A DNA stretch of 64,000 bases from CAXBBB01 sp963793245 (GTDB taxonomy: Bacteria; Bacteroidota; Rhodothermia; Rhodothermales; BA12), in assembly GCA_963793245.1 (NCBI GenBank), contig CAWBZG010000003.1, positions 1-64,000 on the forward strand. The letters run 5' to 3'. Every line of letters begins with the position of its first letter. Position 1 is the stretch's first letter. The notes beneath the pieces were generated by a model. It was given only the letters and a program-made list of their open reading frames with translations, was not told the origin of the DNA and did not search any database. Position numbers and translations under genes: made by a program. Shown here one piece after another: positions 42,774-51,262 of the stretch.

Positions 42774-44489
42774 TCAGGCAGCGGGCAACTCGAACCAGAA
42801 GCGTGCGCCACCGCCCGGCGCGTCGTCGACGCCGCACGCGCCGCCCAGCCGATCTACGATGCGCTGTACGATGGACAGGCCCACGCCGTGTCCCTCGGTC
42901 TCGGCACCGTGCAAGCGCTTGAACGGTGCGAACACCTCGGCTCGTTGATCGTGAGGCACACCCGGTCCGCAATCGTCTACCCAGCAGCGAACGCGGTCCC
43001 CGATCTGCTCGGCGCCTAGCTGCACGTCTGGCGAGTCGCCGCCGTATTTGAGCGCGTTGCTCAGGTAGTTGGTCCAGCAAATCGTCACCCACGGCGCGTG
43101 ACCGAGGGCGACTGGCCACTCGTGGGGCACACCAATGGCGGCGTCGGACTGCGCGATAGCGGGAGCGAGTTGGCGCAGCACGTGGCTGGTCAGGTCAGAC
43201 ATGTCGAGCGGCACCAGGGGCACCGTAGCAGCGCGCACGCTGGAGAGCAGCAGCAAATCGTCGATGATGCGCGTCATCTGATCCGACGTTTCGAGGATCG
43301 TGTCGACGGCTTCGTCGCGCAGATCGGCGGTCAGGTCGTCGCCTTCGAGTTGCATCAGTTGGGCGTAGCCTCGGATGCCGTTGATCGGGTTCTTCAGGTC
43401 GTGCGCAGTCATCCGAGCGAACGCGTCCAGGTCGTCGTTTCGGGCTTCCAACTCGGCGAGGGCGTCGCGCAAAGCGGCGTCGGCAGCGCGGCGCTCGGTC
43501 ACGTCGTGCAGCAGGATCACGCGCCCCAGGTCACGTGACGCGTCGATAGGCGACGCTCGCCACTCAAACCAGCGTCCGCTTTCGCCAGGCACTTGCGAGC
43601 CGACGTGCATCTCGGACTGTGCCTCTCGGAGCGCCCCGGACAAACCCGGGACGGCATCGGCCAGCGGCTCGCCTAGCGTGACCGACGAGGCGACGGAAGC
43701 CGCAAACGATTGGTTGAAGTCCATCACGCGCCCCTCGACATCGACGACGACGAGCGCCTCGGTCATGCGGTCGACGAGGACGCTGCGCGATGTGGGCTGG
43801 AGATCGAACAGGCGAAACCGAAACACGCCCAGCCCGAACGCCATCGCCGTGGTGCCATAGACGACCGTCGAAAAGTCTTTGTCGACGGCCAGCAGTCCGA
43901 GCACTTCGGCGACGTTGTAGAGCGTCGGCAGCAAACCGCCGATCACGAGCCAGACCGACAGCCTGCGATAGGTGCTCAGCGATTGTGCGTAGGCGACTGT
44001 GATCAGCACCAGTCCATAGACAACGCCGATCCACGACACCACTAGGTGGATCCACGTCCAAACGCCGATTTCGGGCATCACGTTACGCAGTCCGTCGGCG
44101 TGACTCATCGCGTAGCCCGTCCAAATGAGCCGGTGGTGCGTCATCGTCAGGCCCATGATCGTGGTCACGACGGCGATCCCGACGAAGACACGCAGCAGAC
44201 GCGACCTGAGCGGCGAGCGCCCCGTGAACCCCAGGGCGAATGCGATCCAAAACGGCGCCATCCACGGAACGACCAGGTAGACCAACCGGCGAATGACGAG
44301 CGAAACCTCGACCGATGGCACGACCATGTGGCTCCAATCCAGCAGCGTCCACAGCAGCGTAGCGATGCCCAGCCCCAGCAGGCCGCGCGCTCCGGCCACA
44401 CCTCGGCGCCGCCACGCGACGACGCACACGCTCAGCACCAGCGCGAACGAGATCGGCGCAAGGTAAAAGTAGACGGCGTAGGAGGACAT
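42774..44489 (-). CDS. 7TM-type sensor histidine kinase
   Basis: A 571-residue kinase. The first 230 residues contain about seven membrane helices, as in the N-terminal 7TM histidine kinase domain (PF16927-like), followed by a PAS-like segment (RMTEALVVVDVEGRVMDFNQSF), a DHp domain with the phospho-acceptor His near residue 363 (RMTAHDLKNPINGIRGYA) and an HATPase domain (NYLSNALKYGG N-box, DDCGPGVP, GHGVGLSI). The PAS region can sense redox or small molecules and the 7TM region may bind ligand from outside. No response regulator is adjacent. The 3' ends of this gene and the sigma-54 activator are 6 bases apart, leaving no room for a terminator between them. Confidence 0.88.
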   Translation of the reverse strand: MSSYAVYFYLAPISFALVLSVCVVAWRRRGVAGARGLLGLGIATLLWTLLDWSHMVVPSVEVSLVIRRLVYLVVPWMAPFWIAFALGFTGRSPLRSRLLRVFVGIAVVTTIMGLTMTHHRLIWTGYAMSHADGLRNVMPEIGVWTWIHLVVSWIGVVYGLVLITVAYAQSLSTYRRLSVWLVIGGLLPTLYNVAEVLGLLAVDKDFSTVVYGTTAMAFGLGVFRFRLFDLQPTSRSVLVDRMTEALVVVDVEGRVMDFNQSFAASVASSVTLGEPLADAVPGLSGALREAQSEMHVGSQVPGESGRWFEWRASPIDASRDLGRVILLHDVTERRAADAALRDALAELEARNDDLDAFARMTAHDLKNPINGIRGYAQLMQLEGDDLTADLRDEAVDTILETSDQMTRIIDDLLLLSSVRAATVPLVPLDMSDLTSHVLRQLAPAIAQSDAAIGVPHEWPVALGHAPWVTICWTNYLSNALKYGGDSPDVQLGAEQIGDRVRCWVDDCGPGVPHDQRAEVFAPFKRLHGAETEGHGVGLSIVQRIVDRLGGACGVDDAPGGGARFWFELPAA

Positions 44490-44595
44490 GAAGCGGTGTA
44501 GGAACCCCTAAGGTATCAGCAGATCAGTCCAAGGATTTAAATTTGTTGTACCAAAGATCGTGGAATCTACCTTTCGCGCTCGACGTGTCAGCCGA

Positions 44596-45417
44596 ATGAC
44601 TCCATTTTCCCGCCCTTTCTGCGTCGCCCTCGTCCTCATCGGACTGAGCGGATGTCTCAACCGCGTCGGCGTAGACGACTTTGAAGCGTCGGGGCCGATC
44701 GAGCAGCCGACCACGTTCACGAGCGCTGATTTCTCCGCCGTCCTATCGGCCCACGTCGACGATGCGGGCTTGGTCGACTACGCCGGGTTGGTTGCCGATC
44801 CGCAGCCGCTCGACGCCTATCTGACGCGTCTGGCCACGACCGATCCGTCCAGGCTAGGTGATGACGACCGCCTCGCGTTCTGGATCAACGCCTACAACGC
44901 CTACACCGTCTACCTCATCAGGGACCAGTACCCCACCAAAGGCATCCTCAAAACCGTGAGCGGCCCGTTCATCCCGACCGTCAACAGCCCGTTCTCGGAT
45001 GCCTTCGCCGTCGTCGGCGGGCGGACGATGTCGCTCGACGACATTGAGCACGGCACGATCCGATCCGAGTTCGAGGAGCCGCGCATTCACTTCGCCGTCA
45101 ACTGCGCCGCGCTGAGTTGCCCGCCGCTCCGAGCCGAAGCCTACGAAGGCGCCACGCTCGACGCGCAACTGGGTCAGCAGACACGCCGCTTCCTGACCGA
45201 CCCAGCACGCACGCAGATCGACGTAGCAGAGGGCACGGCGCGCATCACCAAAATCATGGACTGGTTCAAAGGCGACTTCGGCGGATCGGACGACGCGGTT
45301 CAGCGGTGGATCGCTCCGTACATCGACGACGCTGAGGCGAGGTCGGCGCTCGAATCGGCCTCGCTCGATGTAGAGTACATGAGTTACGACTGGTCGCTCA
45401 ACGATCAGGCGCGATAG
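44596..45417 (+). CDS. DUF547 lipoprotein
   Basis: A 273-residue lipoprotein. Signal ends at the lipobox LSGC (Cys about residue 20). The core is DUF547 (about residues 80-230), recognised by AFWINAYNAYTVYLIRDQYP, KTVSGPF, MSLDDIEHGTIR and HFAVNCAALSCPPLR. The conserved His and two Cys residues make a likely metal or disulfide site. Function of the family is unknown; it is found in the envelope of many marine bacteria. ATG at 44596 chosen for the signal peptide, in-frame GTG further upstream ignored. Confidence 0.85.
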   Translation: MTPFSRPFCVALVLIGLSGCLNRVGVDDFEASGPIEQPTTFTSADFSAVLSAHVDDAGLVDYAGLVADPQPLDAYLTRLATTDPSRLGDDDRLAFWINAYNAYTVYLIRDQYPTKGILKTVSGPFIPTVNSPFSDAFAVVGGRTMSLDDIEHGTIRSEFEEPRIHFAVNCAALSCPPLRAEAYEGATLDAQLGQQTRRFLTDPARTQIDVAEGTARITKIMDWFKGDFGGSDDAVQRWIAPYIDDAEARSALESASLDVEYMSYDWSLNDQAR

Positions 45418-45421
45418 GTCG

Positions 45422-45452
45422 TTTGGAAACAGTGGTATAGTGCGTACCTTTG
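45422..45452 (+). promoter_or_regulatory. Bacteroidota-type promoter (TTTG-N19-TACCTTTG)
   Basis: TTTG at 45422-45425, then 19 bases, then TACCTTTG at 45445-45452: an exact match to the -33 TTTG / -7 TAnnTTTG pair of the Bacteroidota housekeeping sigma factor. The ATG of the next gene is 24 bases downstream, leaving a leader of roughly 15 bases. Confidence 0.75.
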
Positions 45453-45475
45453 GCGCCTTTCGCCAATCGCCCGCC

Positions 45476-47122
45476 ATGCGCATCCCACTCCTCACCGCAC
45501 TCGCGCTTCTCTGCGCCTCCACCATCGCGGCTCAGCCTGCCTTGCCAAACGGCGCGACGGCCGTCGACTCGATGGTCGCGCGAGTAGGCACGACGATTGA
45601 TCCGAGTGAGAAGGCCTACTTCGGCCTATTTCCAGGCGTCGAGCTGGCCAACTTCACGCAGGCAACGCTCGACCCCGTCGAGGGCGGCGAGTTAGTCGTG
45701 ACGATTCAAACGGCTCAGGGTAGCGAGGAGAAGCGGCTGTCGCAAGATGTGGCTCAGACGATGAGCCGGTACGTCGCCCAGTACGAAGCGATACGCACGC
45801 CGAATCCTACGCCCTTAGCGCTCCGAATCCACCGGGAGATGATCGTGTCCGGTCTGGGGCGGCATGCATTCGAGCCGTTCGAGGGGCGCCCGATTGAGGT
45901 CGAGACGCGAGCCGGTCGGCGTGCCCAGGGTTGGATCGTTTATGCCGACGACGACCGCTTGGTACTGTATCCGGCAGATCGACCGTTCGACGTGCGGAAG
46001 CTGGGCGAGAACGCGCTGGTGTTCGCTTCCGCAGACCTGGCGCGCGTGCAGTCGCAGAGCCGCGTGCCGCGCGGGTTGTCGGCTCCGTTCGAAGTCGGCG
46101 CGTCGCTGGCGATTCAGGCAGCAGGAGCCTTTCTCGCGTACCAAGGAAATGCAGATCAAGGCGACGCCGCCATCGGTGCCGGGATCGTGCTGACGTCAGC
46201 CCTCACCGCGACGACGTTGGGTTTGGTGGACGCCGCAGCCCGGCGCGGCACATCGGGACGCGGGTCCCGGCAGTCTCAAAACGCCTCGACGACAGCGCCC
46301 TTTGCCGAACGAGCGTTCTTCGCCGAGCGCACGCCTTCGGAACTGGATACGTGGCTGGCCTCGCTACCCGCAGTCCCTCCTATGCCGGACGCTCCGCTGG
46401 TCGTCTCGGCACGTCGACGGTTCGCGCACGTGCGGTTCGACTCACCCTATCGTCCCACCACGTCGAGTGATCTGACGCGCATCAGCACCGCATCGCTCAA
46501 TGGTCGCGACTTCGACGTGACGCTGGACCGCTCGTCGACGACGGTGAAAGGCCGTGCAGGGGGCGAGATCGTGGTCAGCCCCATTGCGCTGCTTCACGTC
46601 GGCGCGGAGGCGTACTGGAACGCGTCGGATAGCCAATCTCGTCCCGAGTCTCCGGGAAGCGAAGCAGGCCAGTTTCGCAGCGAAGACCGCCCCGAGCAGG
46701 TGACGACTCAGCCGGACTGGGCGGTCTTCGGCGGTCTGTCGTTCGGCGGCGACGGATCACGCGCGCTGCAAAGCCGCGTCGAAGTCAGCGGAGGTGTCGC
46801 CTATCGCGGCGTCGAGGTCAGCAGCTACTTCCCGGCGACGCTCGCCACGCCCGAGGTTTCGGCTCCCGAAGAGGCGTTCACCTTCTACAGCGCGTCGCAG
46901 TCGGGCATCTACCCCTACGCTCGGTTGTCCTACGACTTCTTCGTCACGCCGATCACGTCGCTTTCGATCAAGGCCACCTTAGTCCAACAGCCCGATTTTG
47001 TGATAGACGCTCAGAGTGCGGACCTCGCCTTCCGGGGCAACTCGTGGGCGACGCAGCAGCCCGAGCATACCTACACGTTCAGCCCGCTCAGCCTGAGCTT
47101 CGGTCTACGCACGCACCTCTAG
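45476..47122 (+). CDS. Outer-membrane protein of unknown function
   Basis: A 548-residue secreted protein. Signal peptide about residues 1-19 (TIAAQ). Residues 20-190 form an alpha/beta-rich domain (VDSMVARVGTTIDPSEKAYFGLFPGVEL, IEVETRAGRRAQGWIVYADD), a short hydrophobic stretch (residues about 210-240, GASLAIQAAGAFLAYQG and GAGIVLTSALTATTLGLVDAA) may be a membrane hairpin, and the last ~250 residues alternate like a beta-barrel (TVKGRAGGEIVVSPIALLHV ... SLSFGLRTHL). No family recognised. ATG at 45476 is the first start after a good promoter. Confidence 0.68.
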   Translation: MRIPLLTALALLCASTIAAQPALPNGATAVDSMVARVGTTIDPSEKAYFGLFPGVELANFTQATLDPVEGGELVVTIQTAQGSEEKRLSQDVAQTMSRYVAQYEAIRTPNPTPLALRIHREMIVSGLGRHAFEPFEGRPIEVETRAGRRAQGWIVYADDDRLVLYPADRPFDVRKLGENALVFASADLARVQSQSRVPRGLSAPFEVGASLAIQAAGAFLAYQGNADQGDAAIGAGIVLTSALTATTLGLVDAAARRGTSGRGSRQSQNASTTAPFAERAFFAERTPSELDTWLASLPAVPPMPDAPLVVSARRRFAHVRFDSPYRPTTSSDLTRISTASLNGRDFDVTLDRSSTTVKGRAGGEIVVSPIALLHVGAEAYWNASDSQSRPESPGSEAGQFRSEDRPEQVTTQPDWAVFGGLSFGGDGSRALQSRVEVSGGVAYRGVEVSSYFPATLATPEVSAPEEAFTFYSASQSGIYPYARLSYDFFVTPITSLSIKATLVQQPDFVIDAQSADLAFRGNSWATQQPEHTYTFSPLSLSFGLRTHL

Positions 47123-47250
47123 AGAGATGTAGTTGAGCATAAAAGTATAGAAGTCAGTAGACGGTAGATCCTCGGTCTCTTTTCCGGCTTCGCCCGTGCG
47201 AGACCCGCCCCCCTCAATAAGCAAGACTGTTGGCCTAGGTGAGGGGTAGC

Positions 47251-47652
47251 TTATCCAGCGCGCCGTTTATACGCGACCGTCATCGCCCCGCTCGGACCTT
47301 CGACTGAGGTGGTAAACGTATCTCCGTCGACGGTGAACGGAATGGCCTGTCCGAGCATCGCGCGCGTCTCGGCTTCTTCCTCTTCGGTGAATGGGCGCTC
47401 GGCGAAGTTGGCAGAGGCATCGGTGCAGTCGTCCACTTGGGTCGTGCCACGCTCGAATGCGAGATGCAATCGCCCATCTATGATCTCGACGGTCCCTTCG
47501 TGTCCGATGCGCTGTCGGCAGCCGCCGCTGAGCGCGAAGGCCATGTCGGTTCGGTACCGTCCGTCTGGGTAAAACGTCTGGGTCATACGCGATGCACGGC
47601 CTTCGTGCGTGGCGTTGTGGTCCCACGTGCCGAGGAGGGAGTCGAGGGGCAT
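47251..47652 (-). CDS. Hypothetical lipocalin-like protein
   Basis: A 133-residue protein without signal peptide, starting MPLDSLLGTWDHNATHEGRASRMTQTFYPDGRYR. 'LxGTW...F..DGxY' patterns with later strands IIDGRLHLAF and DTFTTSV resemble lipocalin-like (DUF4488-like) single-domain barrels. Two cysteines (GGCRQRI, DDCTDAS) could form a disulfide. Family not verified. It is convergent with the outer-membrane protein gene; a weak GGTCTC/GAGACC hairpin lies between them (47174-47205). Confidence 0.6.
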   Translation of the reverse strand: MPLDSLLGTWDHNATHEGRASRMTQTFYPDGRYRTDMAFALSGGCRQRIGHEGTVEIIDGRLHLAFERGTTQVDDCTDASANFAERPFTEEEEAETRAMLGQAIPFTVDGDTFTTSVEGPSGAMTVAYKRRAG

Positions 47653-47751
47653 GTTCGGGCGGGTTCTAGGTGATTGTGCCGATAGAGTACGGCGCGCGGC
47701 GGATGGAGCTGCTCACCGTCGCTAGGCGCCAGAGTCTATTCGCTGCCGAAC

Positions 47752-47790
47752 ACAAAAAAGCCTGACAGATCTCAACAATCTGTCAGGCTT
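47752..47790 (-). terminator. Intrinsic terminator of the pyrH-frr unit
   Basis: Perfect 13-base stem AAGCCTGACAGAT / ATCTGTCAGGCTT around a 7-base loop, followed on the minus strand by TTTTTTGTG. It begins about 20 bases after the frr stop codon. Textbook rho-independent terminator. Confidence 0.92.
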
Positions 47791-47810
47791 GAATCGTAGG
47801 GCCGTTAGGC

Positions 47811-48377
47811 TCAGACTTCCATGATTTCGGCTTCTTTGCGCGTCATCATGTCGTCGATTTTGGCGCCGTAGCTATCCGTCATCTTCTGGATGATCTCCTC
47901 GGACGAGTACCGCATGTCTTCGGGAAGTTTGTCGTTGGCGATGATCTTCTTGACCTCGTTGTTGGCCGACTGCCGCGCGTTACGGACCGAGATTTTGGCG
48001 TCTTCGCTGCGCGCTTTGGCCGCCTTGACGATCTGCTTGCGACGCTCCTCGGTCGGCGTCGGGACCGGGATGCGGATCAGCGTGCCGTCGTTGCTCGGGT
48101 TGAGACCCAAGTTCGAGTTGGCGATGGCCTTTTCGATGGGCGTCAGCGCGGACTTATCCCACGGCTGAATCACGAGCAGATCCGGCTGCGGAGCACTCAC
48201 GCTGGCGACCTGATTGAGCGGCGATTGCGAACCGTAGTGCTCGACGCGAATCTTTTCGAGCATCGCCGGGGACGCGCGTCCGGCGCGCATCGTGTGCATC
48301 TCTCCGGCGAGCGCTTCGAGGGCGGCTTTCATCGCCTCTTTTGCCTCTTCGTGGACGAATTCGATTTCTTCGGTCAT
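47811..48377 (-). CDS. frr: Ribosome recycling factor
   Basis: A 188-residue RRF, a tRNA-shaped protein that with EF-G splits the post-termination ribosome. Typical sequences: MRAGRASPAMLEKIRVEHYG, PLNQVASVSAPQPDLLVIQPWD, IPVPTPTEERRKQIVK. Length and start (ATG) match the family. It follows pyrH by 69 bases on the same strand and is followed by a strong terminator. Confidence 0.97.
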   Translation of the reverse strand: MTEEIEFVHEEAKEAMKAALEALAGEMHTMRAGRASPAMLEKIRVEHYGSQSPLNQVASVSAPQPDLLVIQPWDKSALTPIEKAIANSNLGLNPSNDGTLIRIPVPTPTEERRKQIVKAAKARSEDAKISVRNARQSANNEVKKIIANDKLPEDMRYSSEEIIQKMTDSYGAKIDDMMTRKEAEIMEV

Positions 48378-48446
48378 GGTCGGGTGTAGGTCGGATTGGG
48401 GCAGAATAGGACCGCTGAAACGGTCGAAAAGGTCCGTACGGCTGTG

Positions 48447-49184
48447 TTACGCGTCCCAGTGAACGAGCGAGCCGATGTCTTCCCCGCTAGCGATGCGAGA
48501 CAGGTTGCCGGGCTTGTTCATGTTGAACACAACGATGGGCAGCTTACTGTCGCCCGCGAGTGTGAACGCCGTCTGATCCATCACCTTGAGTTGGCGCTTG
48601 ATGGCTTCGGCTCCGCTTAGGCGCGGGAGATACTCCGCGTCGGCGTTCTTCTCAGGATCCGATGTGTAAATGCCGTCGACGCGCGTGCCTTTGAGAATCA
48701 CGTCGGCGTCGATTTCCAGAGCGCGGAGTGTGGCGGCGGTGTCGGTCGTGAAGTAGGGACTGCCTGTTCCGGCACCGAAGATGACTACGCGACCCTTTTC
48801 GAGGTGCCGAATCGCCTTGCGACGGATGAACGGCTCGGCTATTTCCTCCATTTTGATCGCCGACTGGAGCCGCGTCTTGACGCCTGCCGTTTCGAGCGCC
48901 CCCTGAAGCGCCATCGCATTGATCATCGTCGCGAGCATGCCCATATAGTCGGCGTGGGCGCGCGGCATGTCCTTGTTCGAGCTACCGACGCCCCGATAGA
49001 TGTTGCCTCCGCCGATCACGATGGCGATCTCGGCGCCCGTTGCGACGAGCTGCTTGACTTCGGACGCGTAGTGCGCGAGCCGGTCGTCGGCGATGCCGAA
49101 GGGCTGATCGCCGAGCAGCGCCTCGCCGCTGAGTTTGAGTAGAATGCGGCGGTAGCGGGGGGCAGCGGCAGAGGACGTTTCCAT
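48447..49184 (-). CDS. pyrH: UMP kinase
   Basis: A 245-residue bacterial UMP kinase (amino-acid kinase fold), making UDP from UMP. Motifs: [44 protein letters not shown], and [22 protein letters not shown] at 49184 ([21 protein letters not shown]). Upstream at 49224-49254 is a -33/-7 promoter candidate, and a terminator separates it from the CPBP gene, so pyrH-frr is a transcription unit of its own, split from rpsB-tsf. Confidence 0.97.
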   Translation of the reverse strand: METSSAAAPRYRRILLKLSGEALLGDQPFGIADDRLAHYASEVKQLVATGAEIAIVIGGGNIYRGVGSSNKDMPRAHADYMGMLATMINAMALQGALETAGVKTRLQSAIKMEEIAEPFIRRKAIRHLEKGRVVIFGAGTGSPYFTTDTAATLRALEIDADVILKGTRVDGIYTSDPEKNADAEYLPRLSGAEAIKRQLKVMDQTAFTLAGDSKLPIVVFNMNKPGNLSRIASGEDIGSLVHWDA

Positions 49185-49223
49185 CGGAGTCGGATCAGTA
49201 GGAAGGCAGAAAGTAAAAGCATC

Positions 49224-49254
49224 CAAAGCTACGCTCCCGCCCGCCAAGCGGCAA
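49224..49254 (-). promoter_or_regulatory. Candidate promoter of pyrH-frr
   Basis: Minus-strand TTG (49252-49254) and TAGCTTTG (49224-49231) with a spacing of 20 bases; the -7 element fits TAnnTTTG exactly. It lies 40 bases upstream of the pyrH start codon. Confidence 0.6.
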
Positions 49255-49301
49255 CGAAGCCGCGTCCACGTCAGGGTAACGACCTGCCCCAACGAAAGAA
49301 A

Positions 49302-49325
49302 GCGAGACCACCGAAGTGGCCTCGC
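49302..49325. terminator. Bidirectional-looking terminator between CPBP gene and pyrH
   Basis: Stem GCGAG-A-CCAC / GTGG-C-CTCGC closed by a tetraloop (TTCG on the minus strand), with TTTCTTTC after it on the minus strand and CTTTTTGG on the plus strand. It ends the CPBP transcript before the pyrH promoter. Confidence 0.8.
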
Positions 49326-49426
49326 CTTTTTGGTACCGAGCAGCGCGTGTAACGGCGCCGACCGGGTGTCAGGGCACCATCCCTAACGCGATCAATATAG
49401 CCAAACGGCTGCGAACCCGCTGCGAA

Positions 49427-50180
49427 CTATCCGGCGACGTACTGCCACGGATTGCGGTCGAGCACCCAGAAGTAGTAGAACACGCCCAACCAGCCGTGAT
49501 AGAGTCCCAGCGGCCACACGTTGCCGTGTTTGAGGTAGAGCGGCGTGTAGGCCAGCCCGAGCGCCGTCGTCCCCGCCGTCAGTTCCCAGTTGGGTAGGTG
49601 AACGGCTCCAAACGCCGCCGCCGTAACCGGAACGACCACGTAGGGCGAGCGCGCCCAGCCCGGACCGTCGCGCAGGTTGCCCGCCACCAGCGACTGCGTC
49701 AGAAACTGCTGAACGGTCCCCCAGATCGGATACAGCGCCAAGAGCTGAATCATGTCGCGGTCCATCTGCAGCGTCCCCTGATACGCCCCGATTCCCGCCA
49801 TCGCCGCCAGCGAAACCGCGCCGACGATCGTCGCATCTCGCATCGCCGGACCCAGGTTCTTTGCGCCGCAGACCAGTCCGCTGCACGAACGTCGGGTCCG
49901 AGTACGCGCGCCATCCCACGTACCCGCCCCACCCGGCGACGGCCGTCGGAATGAACACGTTCGAGGCGTCCAACTCGCTCGCTACCAGATGTCCCACGCC
50001 CGTCAGCGTGACTGCGCCCAACTCGTACAGTGCCCGCTCCGAGAATCCGGCTTGCGACTCATTCAGCGGCAGCGCGATGCGAAACGTCGGCCCTGTCAGC
50101 GCATCGGCGGGCAGCAACGCGTTGCGCTGCGCAGACGCGGGGGCGGCGAGGAGGAAGAGTAGGAGCGCGAGAGTTCGCAT
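49427..50180 (-). pseudogene. CPBP/Abi-type membrane protease homologue, frameshifted
   Basis: Signal-like N-terminus (MRTLALLLFLLAAPASAQ) and several membrane helices. The first frame runs from 50180; after RTGLRRK it changes, because an AAA run at 49860-49862 has one base too many, and the rest (NLGPAMRDATIVGAVSLAAMAG...) is in the frame ending at 49427. The CPBP motifs are FGAVHLPN (FxxxH) and GLYHGWLG (HxxxG), but the first motif reads VQQFLTQ instead of EExxxR, so it may not be an active protease. Repaired length about 250 residues. It lies between tsf and pyrH, an unusual intruder in the translation cluster. Confidence 0.7.
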
Positions 50181-50220
50181 CAGGACGGCGGTTGGGGTCA
50201 GCCGAAACGTACGAACGTGA

Positions 50221-50255
50221 AAAAAGGGGCGCCCCGACTAAGTCGAAGCGCCCCA
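50221..50255 (-). terminator. Intrinsic terminator after tsf
   Basis: Stem GGGGCGC / GCGCCCC with an inner CGACT-A-AGTCG, followed on the minus strand by TTTTTT. Starts 22 bases after the tsf stop codon and closes the rpsB-tsf unit. Confidence 0.9.
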
Positions 50256-50277
50256 AAGAGCTATGCGATGCGCAGTG

Positions 50278-51105
50278 TTAGCCGCCCAGAGCAAAACGGA
50301 CGAACCGCTTCACGCCGACGCCCTGCTGATCGAGCATCTGCTTGACGGTCATCGACGAGTCCTTGACAAACGGCTGCTCGACGAGGACGTTGTCCTTGTA
50401 GTAGCGCTCCAGCTTGCCCGTCGCGATCTTGTCGACGATCTGCTCGGGCTTGCCTTCTGCCAGCGCCAGTTCGCGGCCGATTTCCATCTCCTTGTCCTTG
50501 ACCTCTTGCGAGACCTCGTCGCGCGTGGCGGCGAGCGGGTTGAGAGCGGCGATCTGCATTGCTACGTCGCGGGCCGCTTCGGGAGCGTTGTCGCCCGTCG
50601 CATCGACCAGGACGCCAAGCTGGGCGCCGGGGTGGATGTAAGGAACGATCTGTCCGTCTTCGCTCGTGATGATCTCGAAGCGGCGCACGTCGATCTTCTC
50701 GCCGATCTTGCCCGTCATATCGGTCAGCGCTTCGGCGACGGTGCGTTTGCCGTCGAACGAGAGCGCTTTGAACGCGTCGAGGTCGGCGGGGCGGTGCTCC
50801 ATCATCAGGTCGGCGAGAGCGTCGGCGAACGTCTGGAAGCCTTCGTTGCGAGCGACGAAGTCGGTCTCGCTGTTGACTTCGATCAGGGCGCCGGTCTTGC
50901 TGTCGCTGCTCAGGCGCGAGATGATCTGACCTTCGGTCGCGTCGCGGTCGGCGCGCTTGGCGGCGACTTTCTGGCCCTTCTTACGGAGCACGTCGATGGC
51001 GGCGTCGAAGTCGCCGTTGGTCTCTTGGAGTGCGCGTTTGCAGTCCATCATGCCGACGCCCGTCTGCTCGCGCAGGCGCTTAACGTCGGAGGCTGTGATT
51101 GCCAT
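50278..51105 (-). CDS. tsf: Elongation factor Ts
   Basis: A 275-residue EF-Ts, the nucleotide exchange factor of EF-Tu. N-terminal UBA-like domain MAITASDVKRLREQTGVGMMDCKRAL and the core motif IEVNSETDFVARNEGF are present, with the coiled-coil helices in the C-terminal half. ATG at 51105. It follows rpsB by 157 bases, a gap that contains repeat copy 3, and is followed by a strong terminator. Confidence 0.97.
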   Translation of the reverse strand: MAITASDVKRLREQTGVGMMDCKRALQETNGDFDAAIDVLRKKGQKVAAKRADRDATEGQIISRLSSDSKTGALIEVNSETDFVARNEGFQTFADALADLMMEHRPADLDAFKALSFDGKRTVAEALTDMTGKIGEKIDVRRFEIITSEDGQIVPYIHPGAQLGVLVDATGDNAPEAARDVAMQIAALNPLAATRDEVSQEVKDKEMEIGRELALAEGKPEQIVDKIATGKLERYYKDNVLVEQPFVKDSSMTVKQMLDQQGVGVKRFVRFALGG

Positions 51106-51134
51106 ATCAGTAGTGTTGTATTCAGTTAGTAGTG

Positions 51135-51220
51135 CGTCATCCTGAGCCAGTTCGAAGGATCACCGAACTCAGTAATTGACTGCGATCTTCGGAGATCCCT
51201 CGACAGGCTCGGGATGACGG
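51135..51220. repeat. 85-bp dispersed palindromic repeat, copy 3
   Basis: CGTCATCCTGAGCCAGTTCG ... CCTCGACAGGCTCGGGATGACGG, the most diverged copy on its left arm. It lies between rpsB and tsf, i.e. inside a ribosomal operon, so it is transcribed and folds into a hairpin in the mRNA between the two cistrons. Confidence 0.85.
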
Positions 51221-51262
51221 GTGTGCGAGCGCGGAGAGCATGCGAGGCTCACCGCTCGCGAC

